A stretch of DNA of 64,000 nt from JAPULR01 sp963665075 (GTDB lineage: Bacteria > Chloroflexota > Dehalococcoidia > Lucifugimonadales > GCA-2712585). The stretch lies in NCBI GenBank assembly GCA_963665075.1, contig OY762063.1, forward strand, positions 1,798,001 through 1,862,000. The letters run 5' to 3'. Position 1 is the first letter of the stretch, and each line of letters starts with the position of its first letter. This document shows positions 31,889-40,363 of this stretch, in pieces. A program made the position numbers and the translations under genes. The notes below the pieces were generated by a model. The model searched no databases, was not told the origin of the DNA, and saw only the letters and a program-made list of their open reading frames with translations.

Positions 31889-32284
31889 ATGTCGTTAACC
31901 CTTGCGGATGCCAATCGGATGATTGAAGGAGCTATGGCGAAGGCTTCGGAATTGGATATCAAAATCAGCTGCGCCGTCGTGGACGCGGGAGGAAGGTTGT
32001 TGGCCTTCCAGCGGATGGAGGACGCGACGTGGGCCAGCGCCTACGGCTCCCAGGGCAAGGCCGTTGCTTCGGTGGCGTTCGGTTTGACCAGCGGGGCCTT
32101 GAACGCCAGGGCCCACGAGCCGATCATGACGGGAATCAGGGAGGCCGAGGGCGCTCACATGATTATGAGCCTGGGCGGGGCGCCGATTATTCGGGACGGA
32201 CGGCCCATTGGCGCCTGCGGCGTGGGCGGAGGCACGGGAGAGCAGGACGAGGAGTGCTCCCGCGCGGGCGTCGCCTGCCTTTAG
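31889..32284 (+). CDS. GlcG/HbpS-like protein
   Basis: A 131-residue protein of the GlcG/HbpS (haem-degrading/haem-binding) fold: TLADANRMIEGAMAKASEL, ISCAVVDAGGRLLAFQRMEDA, GKAVASVAFG, GGAPIIRDGRPIGACGVGGG and GEQDEECSRAGV. The family occurs with glycolate, propanediol and haem pathways; actual function is often unclear. Full length, good RBS. The gene downstream is a lone integrase core, so no operon partner defines its role. Confidence 0.88.
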   Translation: MSLTLADANRMIEGAMAKASELDIKISCAVVDAGGRLLAFQRMEDATWASAYGSQGKAVASVAFGLTSGALNARAHEPIMTGIREAEGAHMIMSLGGAPIIRDGRPIGACGVGGGTGEQDEECSRAGVACL

Positions 32285-32345
32285 GCATGGCGTCCGTGCC
32301 GCATGGGACTGGTTTCGGCGAACCCAGGGCTCACAGCGGGCATCA

Positions 32346-32927
32346 ATGATTGAAACAAACGGCAACCTCGCCGGACCAAGAATAAGCGAGTCGGGGTTTC
32401 TGGACATCTATACTCCAGGAAATCGCCTGGTCGTCAAAGATGGAAGCATCTGTCACCTGGTGGCCATCATGGACGAGCGAACCCGGCTGGCCTGGGGGCA
32501 GGCGGTCGAAGACCTGGAGGGTCTCACCGTCATGTTCGCCGCTATGAAGAGCATCAACTACTTCCTTGTCAAATACGACCTGAGGTTCATATCGTTCATG
32601 ACAGACGACAGACCGGAGTTGGCCTGTCCCGATGCTGTTGACGGGCACCCTGTAGAGCGGATGATGAAGGAACTATTCATTGAGCATCGGTACGCTCGAC
32701 GCCCCGGATTTCGTGACAATGGGAAGATGAAGAGGCTTTGGAGGACGATTAACGAAGAGTTCCTGGATCGATATTACTTTGAATCAGCAGAGCAACTTCG
32801 GGACGCCCTGCCGGATTACTTTGTTCATTACAACGAGGTGAGGCCGCACCATGCCTTGGGCTATGATACCCCGGCAAAGGCCCTCGAATCTCTGCAGGAC
32901 ACGAATCGCGGACACCCGGAAGGGTGA
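32346..32927 (+). CDS. Stand-alone integrase catalytic core (rve-type) protein
   Basis: A 193-residue protein that looks like the DDE core of an IS481/IS3-type transposase without its N-terminal HTH. Candidate acidic residues: GFLDIYTPGNRL (D), FMTDDRPEL (D) and LWRTINEEFLDRYYF (E). The tail VHYNEVRPHHALGYDTPAKAL is the classical end of integrase cores. It begins after the GlcG-like gene with only a weak ribosome site and ends 16 bp before the threonine synthase-like gene. It is either a 5'-truncated transposase or a retained core protein; no terminal repeats were found around it. Confidence 0.7.
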   Translation: MIETNGNLAGPRISESGFLDIYTPGNRLVVKDGSICHLVAIMDERTRLAWGQAVEDLEGLTVMFAAMKSINYFLVKYDLRFISFMTDDRPELACPDAVDGHPVERMMKELFIEHRYARRPGFRDNGKMKRLWRTINEEFLDRYYFESAEQLRDALPDYFVHYNEVRPHHALGYDTPAKALESLQDTNRGHPEG

Positions 32928-32943
32928 GTTACAGGAGGATAAA

Positions 32944-34083
32944 ATGGCGTATTTTCTTGTTTGCGTAGAGTGTGAAGCTCAGTACGACGGCGGCAAGTAC
33001 CGGCTCTATTGCGAGGCGTGCGGCGGGCTGCTGGACGCCCGGTACGACACGCCGGCGACGGCGGAGGCGCGCGTAGTCTCGGGGGCGCAGGGGACGGCGC
33101 GCTTCCTGCCGACGCTGCCCATCAACGACGCGGCCAATCTGGTGACGATGGGGGAGGGGAACACGCCCATCGTGCCGTTGCCGAGGGTGGGGGATAGGTT
33201 GGGGGTGGCGAATCTGAACGCCAAGATGGAGTATTTCAATCCTACCGGCTCCTTCAAGGACCGGGGCAACACGGTGCAGGTGTCGGTGCTGAAGGACACG
33301 GGGGTCACGGAGGTCGCCGACGCGACGGGCGGCAACGCCGGGCATTCTTTCGCCGCCTACTGCGCGCGGGCGGGCATCAAGTTCTACGGGTTCGCCAACA
33401 GGACGACTTACGACAGCCGGAAGGTCCACGCCATTGCCCTTCACGGGACGGAGGTGAATTGGGTAGGGCCGAGCAGACTCGACCGAAACGAAGGGGCGCG
33501 GAAGTTCGCCGAGGATATGGGCATTCTTCACATGAACTACGGGCAGAACATCTACTTCATCGAGGGGTTGAAGACGCTGGCCTACGAGGTTGCGGAGCAG
33601 ATTGCTCCGCTACCGGACCATATCATCGTGCCAATCGGGAACGGGTCGATATACCAGGGGATGTGGAGGGGGTTCCGGGAGATGATGGAGGACGGGCGGG
33701 TTTCTCGAATGCCGCGTCTGCACGGGGCGCAAACGGATGAGACGCAGCCTGTGGTGGCGGCCTTCGAGGGGCGGGAGTGGACGCCGCAAGGGGAAGCCAT
33801 GAGCAAGGCCAACGGGATTGGCGTCACGAATCCGCCGCGTCCCAACGCTTTGCTGGAGGCGGCGCGGGAGTCAGGCGGGAGCTTCGTGGCGGTGACGGAG
33901 GAGAAGATACTGGAGTGGCAGCGGCTGTTGGCGTCGATGGAGGGCATCATCGTCGAACCTACGTCGGCCATCGTGCTGGGAGGGTTGGAGAACCTGCTGG
34001 CGAGGGGAATCGTCCAGCCTTCGGACAGCGTGCTGCTGCCGTTGACGGGATTCGGGGTGAAGGAGCCGATACCGGGATACTAG
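32944..34083 (+). CDS. Threonine synthase-like PLP enzyme
   Basis: A 379-residue fold-type II PLP enzyme. An N-terminal rubredoxin-like pair CVECEAQYDGGKYRLYCEAC precedes MGEGNTPIVPLPRVG, the cofactor lysine K105 in NPTGSFKDRG, the DATGGNAGHSFAAYCARAG phosphate loop and VPIGNGSIYQGMWRGF. This architecture suits threonine synthase, which makes threonine from O-phosphohomoserine, but related cysteate synthase or diaminopropionate-type enzymes look similar. Excellent ribosome site (ACAGGAGGATAAA). No other threonine genes nearby. Confidence 0.85.
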   Translation: MAYFLVCVECEAQYDGGKYRLYCEACGGLLDARYDTPATAEARVVSGAQGTARFLPTLPINDAANLVTMGEGNTPIVPLPRVGDRLGVANLNAKMEYFNPTGSFKDRGNTVQVSVLKDTGVTEVADATGGNAGHSFAAYCARAGIKFYGFANRTTYDSRKVHAIALHGTEVNWVGPSRLDRNEGARKFAEDMGILHMNYGQNIYFIEGLKTLAYEVAEQIAPLPDHIIVPIGNGSIYQGMWRGFREMMEDGRVSRMPRLHGAQTDETQPVVAAFEGREWTPQGEAMSKANGIGVTNPPRPNALLEAARESGGSFVAVTEEKILEWQRLLASMEGIIVEPTSAIVLGGLENLLARGIVQPSDSVLLPLTGFGVKEPIPGY

Positions 34084-34258
34084 AGCTGCGCGGGGCGGTT
34101 CAGACACGGTTCAGGCCCGGAGCGCCGTTCGTTTGCTGATATTCGTCGGACATTGTATCCGTCCAAAAGGGGCCGCGCGTTTCACTTACGTGCTTCGCAT
34201 TTGAACAGAGGCGGCTGAGGATGGATGGGCGCGGGGCGGACCCGTTTTCATTTCGAAG

Positions 34259-34921
34259 CTAGGCAGGCTTATGTCTGAGGTATATCAGGAACAGCACAAG
34301 CAAACCTATTCCCAATACATAGCCGTTATAGGTTTGCAGGTCGTCATCCGTACTTGCCAGCAGCACTATACTGCACGAAATAATAAGGTTGAAGCAGACC
34401 AGGGTCGCCCTCGCCAACCATCTGTTGACAATTACGCGCGAAACGGCATAGACCGCCGACATAGCCGCGGTCACGAAGGAGACGATGTACAGCAGCAGCA
34501 CGATGGGATGAGCATTGAAATAGAATAACCCTCGTTCACTGAAAGCAGGCTCGGAGGGCCAAACGAAAGTCCGCAGCACATACAAGACGATGAGAAAGGC
34601 GGCGGCGGCCCCCAACGCCAATCTTCTGTGGCCGCCATCCCAAGTTTGAGTAGCGACGCCAATCAACAGGAGAAAGGACAGCAGCAGCGGAGCGACCCCA
34701 ACCGACGTCCACGGATTGAGGTTTTCCGGTCGGATCCAGACAACGGATGCCCAGACAAGGAGGGACGCGGCTAAACATCCCAAGCCCATGCCGAACAGCC
34801 GAAAGGTGGAGTTGCTTCCGATTGCGAACCGCCAGGCCAGAAAGGCGAATATGAGGACGCAAACGATGAAGAATCCCACAACCTGAGGGTTTGCCGTTCC
34901 GCCGACTACGGTTTCAGACAT
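34259..34921 (-). CDS. Multi-pass membrane protein of unknown function
   Basis: A 220-residue protein with seven hydrophobic segments, among them VVGFFIVCVLIFAFLAWRF, LFGMGLGCLAASLLVWASVV, VGVAPLLLSFLLLIGVAT, IVLLLYIVSFVTAAMSAVYA and GYVLGIGLLVLFLIYLR. No conserved catalytic residues stand out. The ATG at 34921 lies 10 bp after GGAGG; a TTG at 34939 is less likely. Convergent with the threonine synthase-like gene. I do not recognise a family. Confidence 0.65.
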   Translation of the reverse strand: MSETVVGGTANPQVVGFFIVCVLIFAFLAWRFAIGSNSTFRLFGMGLGCLAASLLVWASVVWIRPENLNPWTSVGVAPLLLSFLLLIGVATQTWDGGHRRLALGAAAAFLIVLYVLRTFVWPSEPAFSERGLFYFNAHPIVLLLYIVSFVTAAMSAVYAVSRVIVNRWLARATLVCFNLIISCSIVLLASTDDDLQTYNGYVLGIGLLVLFLIYLRHKPA

Positions 34922-34939
34922 TCCAGGCTTGCCTCCCAA

Positions 34940-35252
34940 TGCACGAGATATGGCTTCATTCTACAAAGTTGCGTCAGAGTTGTCATCCGTGCGAAGCGGG
35001 TCAACGGCCTTCGTCTATTCGTAAGTAGGCGATTTGGGGATTCTGGCAGGAATCCCGCGCGAATCTCGATTCGCGGCATATCGCACCAGCGAAAATCAAC
35101 ATCGGCGGGCCATTGGGCTGCCGTATCGACACCGCCAAGGCTGTATAATGGGAAAACGGCTTGCCGGTTATGACTTCGGTCGAATATGGAAGATGCCGGG
35201 TTATGCGAGCGCCGAAATCTATTTCTGTGGAAGATGAAGGGGGAGAATCAAA
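34940..35252 (+). promoter_or_regulatory. Upstream region of the first P450, with a hyuA-like promoter/5'-end copy
   Basis: No gene here. The segment from GTATAATGGG (tataat at 35144-35149) through ATGACTTCGGTCGAATATGG to about 35200 aligns without gaps to 38234-38291, the promoter and first codons of hyuA. The frame at 35168 reads MTSVEYGRCRVM against MTSIEHRRYRLG in HyuA. It is thus a decayed copy of the hyuA start, possibly still giving a promoter for the P450 genes. The GTG start of the P450 follows GGGGGAGAATCAAA. Confidence 0.6.
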
Positions 35253-36491
35253 GTGAACGCGTTGTCCAGAATCCTTAGAGCGGCGGTTCGGCCCTTGGCG
35301 ATGCGGGTCCTGCTGGCGTGGGAGCGTATTGAGTCCGGGGTTGCTTACAATCCCCTGTCGTCGAAGTTGCGCGCAAACCCGTACCCCTACTATGAGGAGC
35401 TGCGTCGGAAAGACCCGGTCCATCGGATGCGCCTGCAGGACGCCTGGGCGCTGACGGACTACGCCGACGTGGACATGGTGTTGCGGGATCACCGAAGGTT
35501 TGGGAACGAAGGAAGGGACTTTGGGTACATTCCGCAAATCAGCATGCTGGATCTGGACCCGCCGCAACACACCAAACTCCGCGCCCTGGCAGCCCACGGC
35601 TTCACGCCGCGCTCCGTGGCCGCCCTTGAACCGCGCATTCGGGAGACGGTGGACGGCTTGCTGGAGAACGTGAAGGGGAAGAGGCGATTTGACGTAATCG
35701 CGGAACTCGCTTTTCCATTGCCCATCATCGTCATTGCGGAGATGCTGGGAGTGCCGCCGGAAGATCGGGATCAGTTCAACGAGTGGTCCAATATAGTTTC
35801 GCTGACTGTGGATCCGCTGCTTGATGACAGGCAAGTCCGGCAGGTGCGGCAGGCGGTTGAGGAAGTGTTCGACTACTTCGAGGCGATAGCGGAGGAACGG
35901 CGTCGCGAACCGCGGGAGGATCTGGTGAGCGCGCTGGTGACGGCGGAAGTGGACGGCGAGAGGCTGGAGCGGGACGACCTGCTGGTGAATCTGCTGCTGG
36001 TGCTGGTGGCGGGCAACGAGACGACGCGAAATCTCATCGGCAACGGCACGCTGGCGCTGCTTCGCAATCCGGACGAGCTTCGGAGGCTGCGCGACGATCC
36101 TTCGCTGCTCAACGGCGCCATCGACGAACTGCTGCGTTTCGACAGCCCGGTGCAACTGGACGGCCGGATAGTGCGCGAGCCGTTTGAGCTGCGAGGAAAG
36201 CGGATAGAGCCCGGCCAGCGAATTATCTGTCTGCTGGGCGCGGCCAACCGGGATCCGCAGATCTTCCCCGACGCTGACAAGCTGGACGTGGGCCGCCCCG
36301 CGGGGAAGCACCTTGCTTTTGGAAGGGGCATCCACTACTGCCTTGGCGCGCCGCTCGCGCGGCTTGAGGGGCGGGTGGCCTTCGAGGCGCTGCTGCCGCT
36401 CCTGGACGGCCTGCGTTTGGCGGAGGAGCCGCGCTTCCGCGACCAGGTGACGCTGCGGGGGCTGGAGTCGCTGTGGGTGGAGAAGGGGTAG
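35253..36491 (+). CDS. Cytochrome P450 (first of a tandem pair)
   Basis: A 412-residue soluble bacterial class P450 monooxygenase. The I-helix oxygen-activation motif is LVAGNETTRNLIGNG, the K-helix ExxR is ELLRFDSPVQ, and the haem loop is FGRGIHYCLGAPLARLE with C363 as ligand. MLDLDPPQHTKLRAL and FTPRSVAALEPRI are typical of CYP families acting on terpenoid or fatty substrates. Redox partners are not adjacent. It is a close paralog of the next gene, equal in length; the duplication includes part of the leader (GAGCGCCGAAAT). Confidence 0.93.
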   Translation: MNALSRILRAAVRPLAMRVLLAWERIESGVAYNPLSSKLRANPYPYYEELRRKDPVHRMRLQDAWALTDYADVDMVLRDHRRFGNEGRDFGYIPQISMLDLDPPQHTKLRALAAHGFTPRSVAALEPRIRETVDGLLENVKGKRRFDVIAELAFPLPIIVIAEMLGVPPEDRDQFNEWSNIVSLTVDPLLDDRQVRQVRQAVEEVFDYFEAIAEERRREPREDLVSALVTAEVDGERLERDDLLVNLLLVLVAGNETTRNLIGNGTLALLRNPDELRRLRDDPSLLNGAIDELLRFDSPVQLDGRIVREPFELRGKRIEPGQRIICLLGAANRDPQIFPDADKLDVGRPAGKHLAFGRGIHYCLGAPLARLEGRVAFEALLPLLDGLRLAEEPRFRDQVTLRGLESLWVEKG

Positions 36492-36564
36492 AGCCGCCGC
36501 CAGCGTCGGGGCGTGAGAGCGCCGAAATAGATTCGCACGGAACATGAAAGGGCGAAGGGGCCAG

Positions 36565-37803
36565 ATGAAATCCTTTTCCGAAGTCCTAGCCACGATATTT
36601 CGTCCGCTGGCGATGCGGGCGATGTTGGCTCGGGAGTGGATTGAATCCGGCGTTGCGTACAACCCGCTATCCCCGTCCGTTCGCGCAAATCCATATCCCC
36701 TCTATGAAGAGATGCGACGGAAAGATCCGGTGCATCGAATGCGCTTGCGGAACGCCTGGTTGTTGACGAATTATGAGGACATGGACATGGTGCTGCGGGA
36801 CAGCCGGCGGTTTCGCAACGCGGGAAGGCAGTTTGGCTATATCGACCAGGTGAGCCTGTTGGGTCTTGACCCGCCGGAACACACCAGGATTCGGGGTTTG
36901 GTGGCTCGCGGATTCACGCCGCGCTCCGTGGCCGCCCTGGAACCGCGCATTCGGGAAAGGGTGAACGAGTTGCTGGCCAACGTGGAGGGCAAGAAGCGCT
37001 TCGACCTCATCGAGGAATTCGCTTATCCGTTGCCCGTCATGGTGATTGCGGAGATGCTGGGAGTGCCGCCGGAGGACAGGGCGCAGTTCAACGAGTGGTC
37101 CAACATCGTGGCCTTGACAGTAGACCCGATGCTGAACAAGCGGCAGGTGGCGCAGGTGCGGCGGGCCGTGGATGAAGTATTCGCCTATTTCGAGGCGATA
37201 GCGGAAGAGCGGCGGCGCGAACCTCGGGAGGACCTGGTGAGCGCGCTGGTGACGGCGGAGGTGGACGGGGAGCGGCTCGAACGGGACGATTTGCTGATGA
37301 ATCTGCTGTTGGTGCTGGTGGCGGGAAACGAGACTACGCGCAATCTCATCGGCAACGGCACGCTGGCGTTGCTTCGCAACCCGAACGAGTTGCGGAGGCT
37401 GCGCGACTATCCCGCGCTGATTGGCGGGGCGGTTGACGAGTTTCTGCGTTATGACAGCCCGGTGCAGTTGGACAGCCGGGTAGTCCATGAGTCGTTTGAG
37501 CTGCACGGCAAGCGGATAGAGGTCGGGCAGCAGGTAATCTGCATTCTTGGGGCGGGGAATCGCGACCCGGAGGTTTTTTCGGAGCCGGACAGGCTGGACG
37601 TGGGCCGCTCCGCTTCCAACCATCTGGCCTTTGGGAGGGGCATCCACTACTGTCTTGGGGCGCCGCTGGCGCTGCTGGAGGCGCGGGTGGCTTTCGAGGC
37701 GCTGTTGCCGCTTTTGGACGGGATGCGGTTGTCGGAGGAGCCGCGCTATCGCAACCAGGTGACGCTGCGGGGACTGGAGTCGCTTTGGCTGGAAGCGGCG
37801 TAG
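36565..37803 (+). CDS. Cytochrome P450 (second of a tandem pair)
   Basis: A 412-residue paralog of the preceding P450. It keeps LVAGNETTRNLIGNG, ELHGKRIEVGQQ and the haem loop FGRGIHYCLGAPLALLE with C363; ExxR is EFLRYDSPVQ. The ATG at 36565 after GAAGGGGCCAG makes both proteins equal length and aligns their starts, so it is preferred over the ATG at 36544. Divergence is spread evenly, suggesting an older duplication and perhaps different substrates. Substrate and electron donor unknown. Confidence 0.93.
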   Translation: MKSFSEVLATIFRPLAMRAMLAREWIESGVAYNPLSPSVRANPYPLYEEMRRKDPVHRMRLRNAWLLTNYEDMDMVLRDSRRFRNAGRQFGYIDQVSLLGLDPPEHTRIRGLVARGFTPRSVAALEPRIRERVNELLANVEGKKRFDLIEEFAYPLPVMVIAEMLGVPPEDRAQFNEWSNIVALTVDPMLNKRQVAQVRRAVDEVFAYFEAIAEERRREPREDLVSALVTAEVDGERLERDDLLMNLLLVLVAGNETTRNLIGNGTLALLRNPNELRRLRDYPALIGGAVDEFLRYDSPVQLDSRVVHESFELHGKRIEVGQQVICILGAGNRDPEVFSEPDRLDVGRSASNHLAFGRGIHYCLGAPLALLEARVAFEALLPLLDGMRLSEEPRYRNQVTLRGLESLWLEAA

Positions 37804-37824
37804 GGGGGTACGTTGGCAAGTGCG

Positions 37825-37855
37825 TTGACAAGAATTAGCGGGGATGGCGTATAAT
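37825..37855 (+). promoter_or_regulatory. Promoter of the first candidate small RNA
   Basis: TTGACA (37825-37830) and TATAAT (37850-37855) with a 19-bp spacer, upstream of a noncoding, highly structured segment. Consensus elements are perfect although the spacing is long. Confidence 0.65.
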
Positions 37856-37861
37856 AGTAAC

Positions 37862-38057
37862 GCTGACGGGAAGTCACGGACGTTCAGCCCGCGCAACCCC
37901 GTTGGCCCAAACAATGGGTTGCAGTTAGCGGAGCGCAGCAGAATCGAACTGCAACCGGTGGGTCGGCACCGATTCCGGGGGTGATAAGCCCCGGTCCTGT
38001 CCAACAGGCAGTGCGCTCCTCTAAGAATTGAAGGCCCCGGTTGTGTGCCGGGGCCTT
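37862..38057 (+). ncRNA. Candidate small RNA A with intrinsic terminator
   Basis: About 195 nt between a consensus promoter and a terminator with no coding frame. It contains GGTTGCAGTT pairing with AACTGCAACC (10 bp), CGGT...ACCG, CCGGGG pairing with CCCCGG around GTGATAAG, and CCTGT-CCA-ACAGG. The last part, GGGGTGATAAGCCCCGG to CAGTGCG (37978-38015), recurs in the next unit at 38101-38138. No known RNA family was recognised. The 5' end is estimated from the promoter. Confidence 0.55.
38031..38057 (+). terminator. Terminator of small RNA A
   Basis: AAGGCCCCGG, loop TTGTGTG, CCGGGGCCTT: a perfect 10-bp GC-rich stem followed by CGATATTC. The U-tract is weak. Confidence 0.75.
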
Positions 38058-38088
38058 CGATATTCTAGCACATTCGGCTGATTCAGTG

Positions 38089-38170
38089 TATAATCTCGGC
38101 GGGGTGATAAGTCCCGGCGCTGTCTGATAGTCAGTGCGGGTAGAAGGCTCCGGTTGAACGCCGGGGCCTT
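38089..38170 (+). ncRNA. Candidate small RNA B, shorter relative of RNA A, with terminator
   Basis: A TATAAT box at 38089-38094 precedes GGGGTGATAAGTCCCGG and a stem GCGCTG/CAGTGC (38118-38137), closely parallel to RNA A. It ends in AAGGCTCCGG-TTGAACG-CCGGGGCCTT (38144-38170), a terminator matching that of RNA A. The two units look like a tandem duplication with conserved structure; the hyuA promoter follows at 38235. An attenuator role for hyuA is an alternative. Confidence 0.5.
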
Positions 38171-38234
38171 CGCTATTTCATCCAACGCCTTAATTGTGGC
38201 GCATTTCGCCCCGCGCCTTCGCTTGCCGAGGTTG

Positions 38235-38240
38235 TATAAT
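38235..38240 (+). promoter_or_regulatory. hyuA -10 element
   Basis: TATAAT 20 bp before the hyuA ATG, giving a very short leader without a clear ribosome site. The same sequence context occurs upstream of the first P450 at 35144. Confidence 0.55.
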
Positions 38241-38260
38241 AGGCGAGCGGTTTGCGGCTT

Positions 38261-40363
38261 ATGACTTCCATTGAACATAGAAGATACCGGTTGGGCGTCG
38301 ACGTGGGCGGAACTTTCACAGACGTCGTGCTCACCGGCCCGGACGGGCGGATGTCGGTGCGTAAGGTTTCTTCCACGCCCGGGAGGTACGACGAGGGAAT
38401 CATCAGGGGCATCGGGGAGGCGCTGGAGGAGGCGGGGGTGACGGCGGCCGACGTGGTGGAGGTGTGTCACAGCACCACCGCCGCCACTAACGCGGTGCTG
38501 GAGCGGAAGGGTGCAAGGGTCGGCCTCATCACCACCAAAGGGTTCCGCGACGTGCTGGAGGTGCGGCGCCTGCGAACGCCGACGCTGTACGATTTATTCT
38601 ATGAGCCGCCGGACCCGCTGGCGCCGCGCTACCTGCGGTTGGAGGTGGACGAGCGGCTGGACGCTTCCGGCCAGGTGTTGACGTCGTTGGATGCGGACGA
38701 GGTGCGGCGGAGGATAGGGCAGCTTCTGGCGGAAGGGGTGGAATCGTTGGCGGTGTGTCTCATCAACGCATATCGGAATCCGGTGCACGAACGGGTGATA
38801 GGGGAGTTGGTTAGGGCGGAATATCCTGATTTATTCGTCAGTCTTTCCCACGAGGTGGTGAGCGCCATCAGGGAGTATGAGCGGACGAGCACCACCGTCG
38901 CCAACGCATACCTGATGCCGGTGATGAACACTTATCTGCGGTCGCTGCGGGATAGGGTGTCGGCGATGGGAATAGAAGCGCCGATACTGGTGATGCAGTC
39001 GAGCGGGGGGATGATGACGTCGCATCGTGCGGGGGAGCGTCCCGTATTCTCGCTGGAATCGGGGCCGGTGGCTGGGGTTTCGGGGGCGCTGCATCTATCG
39101 AAGAGTCTGTCCGTGCCCAACCTGTTGACTTTCGATATGGGGGGCACCACCACCAAGGCGGCGGTCATCGAGGAGGGGGAGCCGCACAAGTCGGGGGAGT
39201 ACGAGATAGGCGCGCCCATCTCCAAGGGAAGCAGGCTGTTGAAGGGGGGCGGGTATCTGCTGATGGTGCGGGCGGTGGACGTGGCGGAGGTGGGGGCCGG
39301 CGGGGGGAGCCTGGTGTCGCTGGACGCGGCGGGTTCCTTCCAGGTGGGGCCGCAGAGCGCGGGCGCGGAGCCGGGGCCAATCTGCTATGACAGGGGCGGG
39401 GAGGATCCGACGACGAGCGACGCCAACGTGCTGTTGGGGTATCTGAACCCGGAGTACCTGCTGGGCGGCTCGCTGAAGGTGAATCTGGAGAAGACGCGTC
39501 GCATCTTCGAGGAGAAGGTGGCGCGCCCACTGGGTCTATCGGTGTTGGAGGCGGCCTACGGGGTGCACGTGGTGGCGAACGCGGCGATGGCGCGGGCCAT
39601 GCGGTCGGTGACCACGGAGCGGGGGCGGGACGCTCGGAATTTCACGCTGGTTGCATTCGGAGGGAGCGGGCCGTGTCACGCCGCCGCGTTGGCGCGTCAG
39701 ATGGGGATAGGGCAGGTGGTTGTGCCGACGGCGCCGGGGCTGTTCAGCAGCCTGGGGCTGCTGGCGGCGGCGCAGGAGTACGAATTCGTCCGCAGTCTGA
39801 TGGTGGTGACGGGGGATGGGTCGGTTCATGGGTTGGAGTCGGGGTTCAGGGCTTTGGAGAAAGAAGCGGCTCAAACATTGCGGCTGGAGGGGTATGACCC
39901 GACGCGGCTGGCGTTCCAGCGTTACGCTGACCTGCACTACGCCGCGCAGATCCACGAGTTGACGGTGCCGGTTCCTGCGTCGGGTTCAATGTCGGAACTG
40001 AAGGACGTGTTCGGGCAGGAGCACCGCCGCACCTACGGCTATCGTTCCGACGGCGAGGAGGTGGAGGTGACGAATATCCGCGTCATAGGCAGGCCGGACG
40101 TGACGGCTTCGTCGGGGTTGGATATGAGCGTCATGGGCGCGACGCTTTACAGGGCTGCCGGGACGAGAAGCCGGCGCAAGGCTTACTTCGGAAGGGAAGC
40201 GGGGTTGGTGGAGACTGAAATCATCAGCCGGGGACATTTGTCGGTCAATCCCATGCGCGGCCCGGTCATCGTGGAAGAGTACGATACGACCATAGTCGTG
40301 CCGCCCGGGTGCAGCGTAAGCCGGGACGAATCGTGGAACGTTATTCTCAGGTGGGAGAAGTAA
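38261..40363 (+). CDS. hyuA: Hydantoinase/oxoprolinase A subunit (HyuA family)
   Basis: A 700-residue ATP-dependent hydrolase subunit of the N-methylhydantoinase/5-oxoprolinase/acetone carboxylase family. Motifs: YRLGVDVGGTFTDVVL (phosphate-binding), STTAATNAVLERKGARVGLITTKGF, LTFDMGGTTTKAAV (second ATPase motif) and VAFGGSGPCHAAALARQMG. With HyuB encoded next and overlapping, it should form the two-subunit enzyme that opens hydantoin or oxoproline-like rings with ATP. ATG 38261 is chosen over TTG 38252 because it is the better codon close to the domain start. Confidence 0.93.
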   Translation: MTSIEHRRYRLGVDVGGTFTDVVLTGPDGRMSVRKVSSTPGRYDEGIIRGIGEALEEAGVTAADVVEVCHSTTAATNAVLERKGARVGLITTKGFRDVLEVRRLRTPTLYDLFYEPPDPLAPRYLRLEVDERLDASGQVLTSLDADEVRRRIGQLLAEGVESLAVCLINAYRNPVHERVIGELVRAEYPDLFVSLSHEVVSAIREYERTSTTVANAYLMPVMNTYLRSLRDRVSAMGIEAPILVMQSSGGMMTSHRAGERPVFSLESGPVAGVSGALHLSKSLSVPNLLTFDMGGTTTKAAVIEEGEPHKSGEYEIGAPISKGSRLLKGGGYLLMVRAVDVAEVGAGGGSLVSLDAAGSFQVGPQSAGAEPGPICYDRGGEDPTTSDANVLLGYLNPEYLLGGSLKVNLEKTRRIFEEKVARPLGLSVLEAAYGVHVVANAAMARAMRSVTTERGRDARNFTLVAFGGSGPCHAAALARQMGIGQVVVPTAPGLFSSLGLLAAAQEYEFVRSLMVVTGDGSVHGLESGFRALEKEAAQTLRLEGYDPTRLAFQRYADLHYAAQIHELTVPVPASGSMSELKDVFGQEHRRTYGYRSDGEEVEVTNIRVIGRPDVTASSGLDMSVMGATLYRAAGTRSRRKAYFGREAGLVETEIISRGHLSVNPMRGPVIVEEYDTTIVVPPGCSVSRDESWNVILRWEK

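Noticed and set aside
37862..38057. tmRNA, RNase P RNA or a cobalamin/fluoride riboswitch
   Set aside because: None of the conserved cores of those RNAs (tRNA-like end, P4 core, B12 box, fluoride pseudoknot) could be found in the segment.
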